DNA of 64,000 nucleotides from Parabacteroides distasonis. Its GTDB lineage: Bacteria > Bacteroidota > Bacteroidia > Bacteroidales > Tannerellaceae. Below the pieces are notes generated by a model. It did no database searches, was not told the origin of the DNA, and saw nothing but the letters and a program-made list of their open reading frames with translations. Both the position numbers and the translations under genes were made by a program. Where the stretch lies: positions 1 to 64,000 of the forward strand of contig NZ_SRYM01000011.1 of NCBI RefSeq assembly GCF_004793765.1, read 5' to 3'. Positions 24,997-34,344 of the stretch are shown here, in pieces. Every line of letters starts with the position of its first letter. Positions within the stretch are counted from its first letter, which is position 1.

Positions 24997-25544
24997 TAAG
25001 CGGTATATACGGTCGTCGGCGTTTTGACGTGCCCTCTTCGTTTAGCGCACGTCCTACGACGGATTTTGCGAAAGAGAATATTTTTAACGTAGTAAATAAT
25101 TTGGTGGATCTGGAAGGTATGGATGCGTTGGATCTTTTTGCCGGAACCGGAAGTATCTCTTTTGAGTTGATCTCACGAGGATGCCGGAATGTAACCGCCA
25201 TAGAGAAAAATAACGCGCATGCCTCTTTTATTGCCAAAGTAGCGAAAGAACTGAAGACGGATGCGTTGACTCTGATTCGTGGGGATGTTTTCCGTTATTT
25301 GAATTCAGCCCCTAAGCAAAGTTTCGATTTTATCTTTGCCGATCCTCCGTATGCCTTGCCGGAGTTGCCGGAGATACCTGCCTTGGTTTTCGAGCGCGAT
25401 TTACTAAGGGATGGAGGGATATTCATCATGGAGCATCCGAAGACCAATGATTTCTCTTCTTTGCCTTATTTCTACCAGCATCGGGTGTATGGTTCCGTGA
25501 ACTTTAGCATCTTCCTTAAAGAAGAGGAGAAAACAGACGCATAA
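24987..25544 (+). CDS. rsmD: 16S rRNA (guanine-966-N2)-methyltransferase
   Basis: RsmD methylates G966 of 16S rRNA during assembly. The 185-residue length fits the family. It begins MRIISGIYGRRRFDVP, has the RPTTDFAKENIFN segment, the SAM-binding motif LDLFAGTGSISFELISRG, and the catalytic DPPY (in FIFADPPYALPE). It overlaps DUF3822 upstream and its 3' end overlaps the convergent cardiolipin synthase gene by 29 bases. Confidence 0.93.
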   Translation: MRIISGIYGRRRFDVPSSFSARPTTDFAKENIFNVVNNLVDLEGMDALDLFAGTGSISFELISRGCRNVTAIEKNNAHASFIAKVAKELKTDALTLIRGDVFRYLNSAPKQSFDFIFADPPYALPELPEIPALVFERDLLRDGGIFIMEHPKTNDFSSLPYFYQHRVYGSVNFSIFLKEEEKTDA

Positions 25545-26952
25545 ATGATTCCGCCATGCGTTGTTTGAGCGGGCGCTTTAACCAGCGGGAAGGGATCAGG
25601 CGCTCGCAGTGATGCATGTCGTGTGTAAAGATGCGTTTCATTTGCAGGGCGAATTCCTTTTGATATACGAAGGCGTTAATCTCGAAGTTGTGCTCAAAGC
25701 TACGGAAGTCCATATTGGCGGACCCGATGCTTGTCAATGCGTCATCGGACACGACTAGCTTGGAATGCAGGAAGCCCGGTTTGTAGAGGTATACTTTTAC
25801 GCCGGCCTTTACCATCTCGTCGATAAAGGAATGACTGGCCATATTCGCTGAGCGTGTATCGGAACGCTTAGGCAGCATCAAGCGAACATCCACTCCCCCC
25901 AAGGCAGCGGTTTGCAACGCTTGGTTCAATCCCTCGGTAGGCAGGAAATAAGGGGTTTGTATAAAGATATATTTCTTGGCGTTGGCGATCAAGAAAATAG
26001 TTGCTTGCAACAAGGTTCTCCATTGACCTACCGGACCGCTTGTGGCGATTTGCATAATATTATCGCTATAGATTTGGGCAGCCGGATAGTAAATCCGATC
26101 GTTCAAGAGTTTTTTACTAACCACGTACCAATCGATGAGGAATACGGATTGAAGTCCGTGCACTCCTTTCCCTTCGAATTTGAAATGCGTATCCCTCCAT
26201 GTGCCCCAAGAGGTTCCCTTATCGTATCGGTCGGCTATATTCATGCCTCCCATAAACCCGACTTTACCGTCTATCACGATAATCTTGCGGTGGTTCCGGT
26301 AATTCACCTTGCTGGTGAAAACGGGGAACGCTACCTTCAAAAACGCATATACCTCGATACCTGCTTCCTTCATTTCCTTAAAGAAGCTGTCTTTTACATT
26401 CCAACAACCCACATCATCATAAAGTACACGTACCTCCACGCCTTCTTTTACCTTCTTGATAAGGAGTTGTTGCACCTGTTTCCCTATCTCGTCATCACAG
26501 AATATATAATATTGTATATGGATATGGTGGATCGCTTTCCGGATCTCTTCCAGCAAGTCTTTGAACTTATCGTTTCCATTCGTATAAATCGTGATTTGTG
26601 TTCCGTATAGGAGGGAGGATTGGTTGGTGTTGGTCAACAAGGTCGATAAAGGTTTATAGGGGGCCGGAACTACGCAGGCGTCTTGAGGTAATTTACCTTC
26701 TTGCGGCCTTTTCATGATCCGTTTATAGGTACGCCTCGATATGATTCGTTGTTTCCGGTTATCTTGTCCAAAGAAGAAGTAGAAAAGCAGTCCGATGCCG
26801 GGTGCTAATAATAAGACGATCACCCAAGGGATTGTCTTTAGCGGGTTCCTGTTCTCTGTAATGATAACCAATACCAGCCCTAATATAGTGACGCTATACA
26901 ATATGATAAATATTGTACCAACGATTAACTGTATATGAATGGCTGTTAACAT
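25516..26952 (-). CDS. cls: Cardiolipin synthase
   Basis: This 478-residue phospholipase-D-family enzyme joins two phosphatidylglycerols, or PG and another lipid, into cardiolipin at the membrane. Two N-terminal hydrophobic segments (about 5-28 and 40-60) precede the catalytic part. Both HxKx4D motifs are present: NHRKIIVIDG in the first half and HSKLVVSDD in the second, each followed by a Gly-Ser/Met-Asn segment (GGMNIADRY, GSANMDFRSF). The gene converges on rsmD, overlapping it by 29 bases. Confidence 0.93.
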   Translation of the reverse strand: MLTAIHIQLIVGTIFIILYSVTILGLVLVIITENRNPLKTIPWVIVLLLAPGIGLLFYFFFGQDNRKQRIISRRTYKRIMKRPQEGKLPQDACVVPAPYKPLSTLLTNTNQSSLLYGTQITIYTNGNDKFKDLLEEIRKAIHHIHIQYYIFCDDEIGKQVQQLLIKKVKEGVEVRVLYDDVGCWNVKDSFFKEMKEAGIEVYAFLKVAFPVFTSKVNYRNHRKIIVIDGKVGFMGGMNIADRYDKGTSWGTWRDTHFKFEGKGVHGLQSVFLIDWYVVSKKLLNDRIYYPAAQIYSDNIMQIATSGPVGQWRTLLQATIFLIANAKKYIFIQTPYFLPTEGLNQALQTAALGGVDVRLMLPKRSDTRSANMASHSFIDEMVKAGVKVYLYKPGFLHSKLVVSDDALTSIGSANMDFRSFEHNFEINAFVYQKEFALQMKRIFTHDMHHCERLIPSRWLKRPLKQRMAESFMRLFSPLL

Positions 26953-27082
26953 GGAACTTTCTCTCTTCGCTATAATCGGCTAAGATAAGAATGCTTTCCG
27001 AGAATAGCAAATATCCATAATCTTTTAGTGCCATGTAGGCCATCGGGGATGAGGTAAGTAAGTCTTGTCCGCTCTTTTTCCC

Positions 27083-28057
27083 TTATTCCCCGATGAAATT
27101 CTTGCGTATAAGCTCGGCGGATTTGTATTCCTCTTCCAGATACGTCTCGATATGCCGTTTTTTCTTATCCTCTAATATCTCGTTAATAGCGATTAGGATA
27201 CCCGTTTCCTCCACCTCTCCAAACTCATGGTTGATAGCGGTGCCGAATACACGCATCTTAGGCGACAGGCTCATGTAAGCGTTTATCAAAGGAGGTACGT
27301 TTATACCGAATTTACGGACTTCTTGGTTCAGTATCTTATAGTTATCCTTGAAATTATCGTGAGGGAAAAGAGATTTCATCTTCTCTACATCCATATTAGT
27401 CTCCAAAGGATATATCGGAGTGATCAGTTGATCCGCGTCCGGGAAATGCAAACTGAGGAAGTACAGGATCATATTACGGGCTTCTTGGTTGTACGTATTG
27501 TACATGGTCACCTTCCCGAAATAATACCGTAAGCTCGGATCAACGACGGATAAGGCTCCCAATCCGTCCCACAGGTTATCCAGCACGAACAAACCTTTCG
27601 CCCCGGAACGGGTGGATTGATATTCCAGGGCCACGAACGATCGTCCCAACTCTACCGTATAAGGAAGGATCTCCTTGATAAATTTCTCCGAGAAATTAAA
27701 CAAGTGCGAGGTCGCCAAGATCGGTTTACCATTCTCGTCGAACTTAACGTCCGATCCGCAAAGGAAACGGTATCCACCCAAGATCTGCTCATCTTCCGGA
27801 CTCCAGACAATTAGTTGGCGGTAAGCGTCTTCCATCGTGTCATACTCATCGATATCCACCGGAAATCCCGTGCCACCCCCATAGTAACGGAAAGCGACTT
27901 CCCGCAGACGCCCTATCTCTTGCATGACATTGGGTGAGTCGTGCGCCGTGACGATATAAATCTCATTCTTTGATTTATTGGTACTTCTCAACCTCTTTTC
28001 TTTGGTCAATTCAGCCTTCAGTAGTGCCCTATCTATGGGATTGATAATGTCTTGCAT
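27083..28057 (-). CDS. glsB: GNAT-like lipid N-acyltransferase, probable glycine-lipid enzyme
   Basis: The 324-residue protein resembles the OlsB-type acyl-ACP-dependent N-acyltransferases with a GNAT fold. Segments are REVAFRYYGGGTGFPVDIDEYD, split here as REVAFRYYGGG and PVDIDEYD, then ILGGYRFLCG and VELGRSFVALEYQ. In Bacteroides the pair GlsB/GlsA makes N-acyl-3-acyloxy glycine lipids, and this gene precedes the division cluster there too. It lies 12 bases downstream of the acyltransferase at 28070, in one operon. GlsB is the best reading, but an ornithine-lipid enzyme or another GNAT cannot be excluded. Confidence 0.65.
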   Translation of the reverse strand: MQDIINPIDRALLKAELTKEKRLRSTNKSKNEIYIVTAHDSPNVMQEIGRLREVAFRYYGGGTGFPVDIDEYDTMEDAYRQLIVWSPEDEQILGGYRFLCGSDVKFDENGKPILATSHLFNFSEKFIKEILPYTVELGRSFVALEYQSTRSGAKGLFVLDNLWDGLGALSVVDPSLRYYFGKVTMYNTYNQEARNMILYFLSLHFPDADQLITPIYPLETNMDVEKMKSLFPHDNFKDNYKILNQEVRKFGINVPPLINAYMSLSPKMRVFGTAINHEFGEVEETGILIAINEILEDKKKRHIETYLEEEYKSAELIRKNFIGE

Positions 28058-28069
28058 ATGTTTCGTCTG

Positions 28070-28894
28070 TTAATCCTTGAGTTTGTAAACCTTGTTTTTC
28101 ATCCACTCGGCCCATTCGACGGGTTTCTTGCTATTGTCGAATGTCTGCCAAGGGATAGGCTTCCCGAAGTAAATCCGGAAGGTCTTATGTTTGCTCCGGA
28201 ACATCTCGTCCGGTAAATAAATCATCTCGTAATTCATCTTTATACCCAACGCCTTGCGTATCCGGGCGAGGTTATAGAAGAAATTGGAGTTCCGCCCGTC
28301 AAAATAGACAGGCACGATATCCCGTTTATATTCCACCGCTTTCTGTATAAAGGACTTCTTCCATTCCGGGTCTTGTATCTTTCCCTCGATCTTGCGGGAA
28401 CACAGACCTGCAGGGAACGTGATGATCTGGTCGTCCGAGGCGAAAGCCTTCTCCAGCATCCGTGCGTTGTCCTTTCCTTGGGCACCGTGTTTGTTGATCG
28501 GTACAAAGATGGATTTTAGATTGGAGAGATAAAGCAATAAATCATTGACCGGATACTTAATACGGCCTTCGAACCGGGAACCGATAACGGCGGAGAGACA
28601 GATACCGTCCAATCCTCCGAGCGGATGGTTGGAGGCGAAGATATAGCGCCCTTCGGCCGGGATGTTTTCCTCATGTACCAGATCAAGGGTAAGATCAAAA
28701 TAGCCGATAAGCTCACGCATGAAATCCACCCCTTCTTTATCGTGATAACGGGTCAGTATATCATTCAGCTCCTCTTGGTGAACCGTGCGAATCAAGTAGT
28801 CCACGATAAATCCCGGGATCTTGCGTGACGCCTTGGGCGCCTTTTGTGCCAATACTTGCTTAATATCTATCTTTGTCACACCTTGTTTTGCCAT
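28070..28894 (-). CDS. glsA: PlsC-like O-acyltransferase, probable glycine-lipid enzyme
   Basis: The 274-residue protein is a lysophospholipid-acyltransferase-like enzyme. ASNHPLGGLDG carries the catalytic His and Asp in the Bacteroidota form with five residues between them, and FPAGLCSRKIEG is the acceptor-binding motif III. The later VPVYFDGRNSNFFYN segment fits the family. Paired with the N-acyltransferase downstream, it would add the second acyl chain to the glycine lipid, as GlsA does. It is the first gene of the operon, with a -7 box 21 bases before its start, and is divergent from the dcw cluster. Confidence 0.65.
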   Translation of the reverse strand: MAKQGVTKIDIKQVLAQKAPKASRKIPGFIVDYLIRTVHQEELNDILTRYHDKEGVDFMRELIGYFDLTLDLVHEENIPAEGRYIFASNHPLGGLDGICLSAVIGSRFEGRIKYPVNDLLLYLSNLKSIFVPINKHGAQGKDNARMLEKAFASDDQIITFPAGLCSRKIEGKIQDPEWKKSFIQKAVEYKRDIVPVYFDGRNSNFFYNLARIRKALGIKMNYEMIYLPDEMFRSKHKTFRIYFGKPIPWQTFDNSKKPVEWAEWMKNKVYKLKD

Positions 28895-28915
28895 CTATGT
28901 AAGCTTGTCGGGGGA

Positions 28916-28923
28916 CAAAGATA
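28916..28923 (-). promoter_or_regulatory. -7 box of the glsA-glsB operon
   Basis: The complement of 28916-28923 reads TATCTTTG, an exact TAnnTTTG, 21 bases before the glsA start at 28894. No clear -33 TTTG is seen. Confidence 0.5.
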
Positions 28924-29004
28924 AAGTTAATAATTAAAATGAGAGAGGTTTGAGCGAAGTTTTTGCTTTTTCACCAGCTGTCTTAGTCATTTCCCCTTGG
29001 TCTT

Positions 29005-29150
29005 TTAGCCGCTTCCATTAAGGAGGTTAGCCGCCGGGTGATTAATCAATGATTATCTAACGGCTGTTGGACGATCATGCAACAGCTGTTGGAAGATCAT
29101 CTACCAGCTGTTGCATGATCGTCCAACAGCCGTTAGAAGATGAAAGAGAA
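29005..29150. repeat. 22-nt period array folding into a perfect 33-bp hairpin
   Basis: GCTGTTG-like motifs begin at 29063, 29085, 29107 and 29129, an exact 22-base period over four units. Superimposed is a perfect inverted repeat: 29056-29088 (33 bases) is the reverse complement of 29105-29137, across a 16-base loop. Just upstream TTAGCCGC occurs at 29005 and 29027, again 22 apart. The array lies in the 476-base gap between the divergent glsA and rsmH genes, 234 bases before rsmH, so it is not a normal terminator. No ORF was found in this gap. The only other signals are the -7 box at 28916 and the promoter at 29259. Confidence 0.8.
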
Positions 29151-29258
29151 AGGAAGAATAGGCTAGCGGATACCGATGAAAAGCATAAGATATAAGGGCG
29201 AAAAGACGAAGGGTTAACGACCTGTTGATAACTTTTTCCTACTTTTCTTATATAAATG

Positions 29259-29290
29259 TTGGCGGGTAATTTGGGAAATGTGTACTTTTA
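29259..29290 (+). promoter_or_regulatory. Candidate promoter of the dcw cluster
   Basis: TACTTTTA (29283-29290) is one base off TAnnTTTG, with TTG at 29259-29261 and a 21-base spacer. The rsmH start at 29371 would leave a leader of about 75 bases. It is the best candidate before the cluster. Confidence 0.4.
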
Positions 29291-29370
29291 CCCACTGATA
29301 AGGCATGTGCGTGCGTATCAAAGGAGTACGGCGCTTGATTTTAAGAGGAAGTTTAACGTAAGAACGACGA

Positions 29371-30288
29371 ATGGAAGAAAAAGATAGTTGCTATCATGTA
29401 CCGGTAATGCTGCGGGAAAGTCTGGAGGGATTGGATATCCGTCCCGCCGGGATTTACGTGGATGTTACGTTTGGCGGTGGAGGACATTCCCGCGAGATCT
29501 TGAAACGGTTGGGTAGCGAGGGCGAACTTTACGGCTTTGACCAAGATGCGGACGCCGAGCATAATGTTCCGGCAGACCCACGATTCACTTTCGTGCGCAG
29601 TAATTTCCGTTATTTGTATAATTTTATGCGTTACTACGGAGAAAGCGGGGAGGTGGACGGTCTGCTGGCGGATTTAGGTGTCTCTTCCCATCATTTCGAC
29701 GATAAGGATCGCGGTTTCTCTTTCCGTTTCGACGGAGCGTTGGATATGCGGATGAATACGCGTGCCGGGCAGACCGCCGCCGATATCGTGAATAATTATA
29801 CGGAGGAGGCGCTGGCCGACGTGTTTTATCTATATGGCGAGCTAAAGGTGTCGCGGAAATTAGCCTCTGTGCTGGTGAAAGCCCGTGAGACAAGGAGGAT
29901 AGAGACGATCGGTGACTTCTTGGAGGTGATCAAGCCGTTTACGGGGAAGGATAAGGAGAAGAAATTCTTGGCGCAAGTCTTTCAGGCGCTTCGTATCGAG
30001 GTGAACGATGAGATGAGGGCGCTGAAAGAGATGCTGCGGAGTACCTTGCGGGTGTTGAGGCCGGGAGGACGATTGGTGGTTATCACGTATCACTCCTTGG
30101 AAGACCGTCTGGTAAAGAACTTTTTGAAGACCGGAAACTTCGAGGGGAAATGCGAGCAGGATTTCTTCGGGAACGTGCGATCGCCTTTCCGCTTGGTCAA
30201 TAATAAGGTGATCGTCCCGACAGACGAGGAGGTAGAACGGAATCCCCGTTCCCGTAGTGCCAAATTGAGAATCGCGGAGAAGGTATAA
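29371..30288 (+). CDS. rsmH: 16S rRNA (cytosine-1402-N4)-methyltransferase
   Basis: RsmH (MraW) methylates N4 of C1402 in 16S rRNA; with RsmI encoded at 20497, both modifications of this base are present in the window. The 305-residue protein has HVPVMLRESLEGLDI at the start, the SAM motif DVTFGGGGHSREIL, GLLADLGVSSHHFD, LDMRMN and the NPRSRSAKLR C-terminus. It leads the dcw cluster. mraZ, its usual neighbour, is not upstream. Confidence 0.95.
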   Translation: MEEKDSCYHVPVMLRESLEGLDIRPAGIYVDVTFGGGGHSREILKRLGSEGELYGFDQDADAEHNVPADPRFTFVRSNFRYLYNFMRYYGESGEVDGLLADLGVSSHHFDDKDRGFSFRFDGALDMRMNTRAGQTAADIVNNYTEEALADVFYLYGELKVSRKLASVLVKARETRRIETIGDFLEVIKPFTGKDKEKKFLAQVFQALRIEVNDEMRALKEMLRSTLRVLRPGGRLVVITYHSLEDRLVKNFLKTGNFEGKCEQDFFGNVRSPFRLVNNKVIVPTDEEVERNPRSRSAKLRIAEKV

Positions 30289-30294
30289 GGAGAA

Positions 30295-30654
30295 ATGGAT
30301 ATGGAAGAAAACGGACAACGTAAGAAAACGAGGAAGAAAGAGAAACGTCTTTCGTTCTGGTATATACTCGGCGGCGGTGTGCTAAAAGAGGATTTTATCT
30401 TGAGGCATACGCGCATGATCGTGTTACTTGTCGTGTTGGCGTTTTTCTTTATCGGTAACCGGTATACTTGTATGCAAAAGCTGCGTGAGATCGACCGGTT
30501 GCAACAGCAATTGAGGGATGTGCGTTTCGAGGCGTTGTCGATCTCATCCGAGTTGACCGGCAATAGCCGTCAGTCGCAAATCGAGTTGCTGATCGAGGAA
30601 CAAGGTATTGATCTGGAGGGTGCGAAAACCCCTCCTTATGAGTTATATAAGTGA
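30295..30654 (+). CDS. FtsL-like division protein
   Basis: This 119-residue single-pass protein has a basic N-terminus (KKTRKKEKR), one membrane helix (about 44-60, MIVLLVVLAFFFIG) and a short periplasmic coiled coil (EIDRLQQQLRDVRFEAL). Size, topology and position between rsmH and ftsI match FtsL, which links FtsQ-type proteins to FtsW/FtsI at the septum. Sequence identity in this family is low, so the call rests on position and shape. Confidence 0.75.
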   Translation: MDMEENGQRKKTRKKEKRLSFWYILGGGVLKEDFILRHTRMIVLLVVLAFFFIGNRYTCMQKLREIDRLQQQLRDVRFEALSISSELTGNSRQSQIELLIEEQGIDLEGAKTPPYELYK

Positions 30655-30666
30655 GATAAGGTGTAA

Positions 30667-32868
30667 ATGGGTATGTCTGAAGAAAACGAACCGAAAGAAA
30701 TAGAGCCTAAAGGTAGCCGGATTTTATTCTGTTACTTCGTAGTCGTGCTGTTGCTGGGGCTTGTGGCCGTAGGAATCCTGTTCCGCGCCTTTGATACAGC
30801 CTTCGTGGAGAGGGATAAATGGATGAAGGTAGCCGAGAGCCAGAAACGACCAAACCGTTTGGTGCTGCCCGGACGGGGCAATATCTATTCGTCGGACGGT
30901 AAGTTGATGGCAACCAGCGTGCCTCGTTATTATATGTATATCGACTTTAAGGCGGATGCGTATATTCCGGCTAAGGATGCCAAGTATAATTGGCTGGATA
31001 CGTTCAAGACGTCCAAGAAGGACGGGGTGGACTCGTTGGCGTTTTATCTTTCCCGTAAATTGAAGGATCGTACGCCTGCGGGCTATAAGGCTTATCTGCT
31101 GAAAGGGCTGAGCGGTAAGAGCCGCCAGTTCCCGATTTACGCGGGGAAGGTCTCGTATTCGGACTTGAAGGAGATCCGTAAATTCCCGTTCCTTCGTCTG
31201 GGACGTTATAAGAGCGGTTTTTATACGAAGGAGATGGTACAGCGCCAGAAACCTTTCGGGACCTTGGCGTCTCGTACGATCGGTGATATCTACGGGGAGA
31301 TCGAGGAGGGTGGAACTACAAAGGGGAAGAATGGATTGGAGTTGCAATACGATTCGCTCCTGCGGGGGCAGGCCGGGTTGAGTTCCGTTCGTCGTGTCGG
31401 TGGAGGCTGGACGAACGTGATCGAGGTAGATCCGGTGGATGGCATGGATATCCGTACCACGATCGATATTGATATACAGGATATAACCGAGAAATCGTTG
31501 GTCGATAAATTGAAGGCGATCGATGCCGAGTCCGGTACGGCTGTCGTGATGGAGGTCGAGACCGGAGAGATCAAGGCGATCACGAATATGGGGCGTATCC
31601 GTGAAGGCGTATATGGCGAGACGAAGAACCATGCCGTGGCAGACGAGATCGAGCCGGGTTCTACTTTCAAGGTGGCCTCTATCATGGTGGCCTTGGAGGA
31701 TGGTTTATGCAATCCGGGGGATACGGTCGATGTCGGCAATGGTATATATATGTATAAGGGAGCCCGTATGACGGACCATAATATGAATAAAGGTGGATAC
31801 GGCCGGATCTCGGTGGAGCAGGCGATTTGGTATTCCTCCAATATCGGTGTGGCCAAGACGATCCTGAAAGGTTATTCGGATAACCCGACGAAGTTCGTGG
31901 AGGGACTGTACCGTATCGGTATGAACGCGGATCTTCGTCTGGAGATACCGGGGGCGGGACATGCCATGATACGCCGTCCGGATGATACGACCCGTTATTG
32001 GTCCAAGACCACCTTGCCTTGGATGTCGTTCGGTTACGAGACACAGGTACCGCCGATCAATACGTTGGCGTTCTTTAACGCGATTGCGAACGACGGGAAG
32101 ATGGTTCGTCCGATGTTTACGAAAGAGATCTTACATAACGGCAAGACCGTGCAAAGTTTTTCCCCGGAGGTGATCAACTCTTCGATCTGCTCGGATCATA
32201 CGCTGGCGTTGATAAAAGATATGTTGCTGGGAGTCGTGGAGAAAGGAACCGGTAAGGCGGTTCATTCGGATATTGTCCGGATCGCCGGAAAGACCGGTAC
32301 GGCGCAGATCGCTACGGGCGGTGTCTACCGCACGAGCGGGCACCAAGTTTCTTTCTGTGGTTATTTCCCGGCCGATCATCCGAAGTATTCTTGTATCGTG
32401 GTGATCCGCCGTCCTCGTATCGGTTATCCTTCGGGTGGTACGATGTCGGGAGGCGTGGTGCGTGCGATTGCCGAGAAGATATATGCCAGCCATATGTCGT
32501 TCGATGTCCGGGATATGGAACGGGATTCGACGGCCGTGATGATACCTCGTGTGAAAGGAGGCGACCTGAGGGCGGTAGAGGAAGTACTGGATGAATTGGA
32601 TATTAAGGTGGATACGAACAGTTTGGAGACAAAATGGGTCGTAGCTTCTGCCGAGCAAGAAGAGAATAAAGTGAAATTGAGGGATCTGACGATTCGGGAA
32701 GGACTGGTTCCCCGGGTAGTCGGTATGGGGGCTAAAGATGCGGTTTTCTTGTTGGAACAAGCCGGTCTGCGTGTCTCCTTGTCGGGGGTCGGACGGGTCG
32801 CTTCGCAGAGTATTCAGCCCGGGCAGCGAGTGTCTAAGGGGCAGACCGTATTATTAACATTGAAATAG
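30667..32868 (+). CDS. ftsI: Septal penicillin-binding protein 3 (transpeptidase)
   Basis: FtsI crosslinks peptidoglycan at the division site. The 733-residue protein has one N-terminal membrane helix, an N-terminal PBP dimer domain ([15 protein letters not shown]), and a transpeptidase domain with SxxK S332-TFK, SxN S390-S-N392 and K542-TG. The C-terminal 65 residues form one PASTA domain ([20 protein letters not shown]), more common in Bacteroidota and Gram-positives than in E. coli. It follows the FtsL-like gene by 12 bases and precedes murE by 2. Confidence 0.93.
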   Translation: MGMSEENEPKEIEPKGSRILFCYFVVVLLLGLVAVGILFRAFDTAFVERDKWMKVAESQKRPNRLVLPGRGNIYSSDGKLMATSVPRYYMYIDFKADAYIPAKDAKYNWLDTFKTSKKDGVDSLAFYLSRKLKDRTPAGYKAYLLKGLSGKSRQFPIYAGKVSYSDLKEIRKFPFLRLGRYKSGFYTKEMVQRQKPFGTLASRTIGDIYGEIEEGGTTKGKNGLELQYDSLLRGQAGLSSVRRVGGGWTNVIEVDPVDGMDIRTTIDIDIQDITEKSLVDKLKAIDAESGTAVVMEVETGEIKAITNMGRIREGVYGETKNHAVADEIEPGSTFKVASIMVALEDGLCNPGDTVDVGNGIYMYKGARMTDHNMNKGGYGRISVEQAIWYSSNIGVAKTILKGYSDNPTKFVEGLYRIGMNADLRLEIPGAGHAMIRRPDDTTRYWSKTTLPWMSFGYETQVPPINTLAFFNAIANDGKMVRPMFTKEILHNGKTVQSFSPEVINSSICSDHTLALIKDMLLGVVEKGTGKAVHSDIVRIAGKTGTAQIATGGVYRTSGHQVSFCGYFPADHPKYSCIVVIRRPRIGYPSGGTMSGGVVRAIAEKIYASHMSFDVRDMERDSTAVMIPRVKGGDLRAVEEVLDELDIKVDTNSLETKWVVASAEQEENKVKLRDLTIREGLVPRVVGMGAKDAVFLLEQAGLRVSLSGVGRVASQSIQPGQRVSKGQTVLLTLK

Positions 32869-32870
32869 GT

Positions 32871-34331
32871 ATGGAATTAAGGGATTTAATCGGTGCGTTG
32901 GATGCTCCCGAGTTGATGGGGGCGGATAATGTGGATATCACGAATATTCAATCAGACTCTCGTCGGGTGACGAAGGGGGCTTTGTTTGTCGCTGTGAGAG
33001 GTACGGCCGTGGATGGCCATGCTTATATGGACAGCGCTATAGAGAAGGGGGCTGTCGCTATCGTATGCGAGGAGGTCCCGTCCTATTTGGAGGGGAGATG
33101 CTCGTTTATCGTGGTGAAGGATTCGGCGGAGGCGTTGGGTCTTTTGGTTTCCCGCTGGTATGGTGATCCTTCCCGGAAATTGGTGTTGGTAGGCGTGACG
33201 GGTACGAACGGGAAGACTACGATCGCTACCTTATTATATGAGATGTTCCGGAAGATGGGACATAAGGTGGGATTGCTTTCCACGGTATGTAATTATATAG
33301 ATGGCGAGGCGGTACCGACGGATCATACGACACCGGACCCGCTTACGCTTCATTCCTTGATGGCCCGGATGGTAGAGGCCGGATGTGAGTATGCTTTTAT
33401 GGAGGTTAGTTCTCATTCGATCGATCAGCGGCGTATTAGCGGCTTGTCTTTCGACGGGGGGATTTTCACGAACCTGACCCGCGATCATTTGGATTACCAT
33501 AAGACCGTGGAGAATTACTTGAAAGCGAAGAAGAAATTCTTCGATGATCTGCCTGCCGGGACTTTCGCCTTGACGAATGCCGATGATAAATCCGGCTTGG
33601 TGATGTTGCAGAATACGAAGGCGAAGAAGCTGGCCTATTCCTTGCGTACCTTGGTCGATTTCAAAGGAAAGATATTGGAATCCCATTTCGAGGGTACCGA
33701 CTTGATTATTAACGGTCGGGAGCTCATGGTGCATTTTGTGGGGCGTTTCAACGCTTATAACTTGCTGGCTGTGTATGGCGCTGCGGTTTCTTTGGGAAAA
33801 GATCCCGAGGAGGTGTTGATCGTGCTGAGTACGCTTCGCTCTGTATCCGGTCGCTTCGAGACGATTCAGTCTCCGCTCGGTTATACGGCGATCGTGGATT
33901 ACGCTCACACGCCGGATGCCTTGACGAATGTACTGAATGGTATTCATGAGGTATTGGACGGGAAAGGACGTATCATTACCGTCGTGGGTGCCGGGGGAAA
34001 CCGGGACAAGGGGAAGCGTCCGTTGATGGCGAAAGAGGCTGCCAAGCTGAGCGATCAGGTAATCCTTACCTCCGATAACCCACGCTTTGAGGAACCGGAT
34101 GATATTATTAAGGACATGGTAGCCGGATTGACGAAAATGGATATGGAACGTACTTTATGTATCACGGACCGTACGCAAGCGATCAAGACTGCTACGATGT
34201 TGGCGAAGAAAGGGGATGTGATCCTTGTTGCCGGAAAAGGCCACGAAGACTATCAGGAGATCAAGGGAGTGAAACATCACTTTGACGATCGTGAGAAGTT
34301 ACGCGAGATTTTTTCGACACAACAATCATAA
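32871..34331 (+). CDS. murE: UDP-MurNAc-tripeptide synthetase (meso-DAP-adding)
   Basis: MurE adds the third residue to UDP-MurNAc-Ala-Glu. The 486-residue protein has [16 protein letters not shown], the P-loop GTNGKTT (from residue 111), [13 protein letters not shown], and DNPR at 402-405, the signature of enzymes that use meso-diaminopimelate. The C-terminal [15 protein letters not shown] segment is also family-typical. It starts 2 bases after ftsI. Confidence 0.95.
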   Translation: MELRDLIGALDAPELMGADNVDITNIQSDSRRVTKGALFVAVRGTAVDGHAYMDSAIEKGAVAIVCEEVPSYLEGRCSFIVVKDSAEALGLLVSRWYGDPSRKLVLVGVTGTNGKTTIATLLYEMFRKMGHKVGLLSTVCNYIDGEAVPTDHTTPDPLTLHSLMARMVEAGCEYAFMEVSSHSIDQRRISGLSFDGGIFTNLTRDHLDYHKTVENYLKAKKKFFDDLPAGTFALTNADDKSGLVMLQNTKAKKLAYSLRTLVDFKGKILESHFEGTDLIINGRELMVHFVGRFNAYNLLAVYGAAVSLGKDPEEVLIVLSTLRSVSGRFETIQSPLGYTAIVDYAHTPDALTNVLNGIHEVLDGKGRIITVVGAGGNRDKGKRPLMAKEAAKLSDQVILTSDNPRFEEPDDIIKDMVAGLTKMDMERTLCITDRTQAIKTATMLAKKGDVILVAGKGHEDYQEIKGVKHHFDDREKLREIFSTQQS

Positions 34332-34344
34332 TATTTAAGACGAC

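Noticed and set aside
27041..27095. Terminator for the glsB operon from the CATCGGGGA/TCCCCGATG repeat
   Set aside because: The loop is over 30 bases, one arm lies in the coding sequence and no U-tract follows on the minus strand.
29056..29137. CRISPR array reading of the 22-nt repeats
   Set aside because: There are no constant repeats with unique spacers; units abut one another and are partly inverted, and no cas gene is nearby. The same holds for the arrays at 18811, 36954 and 52594.
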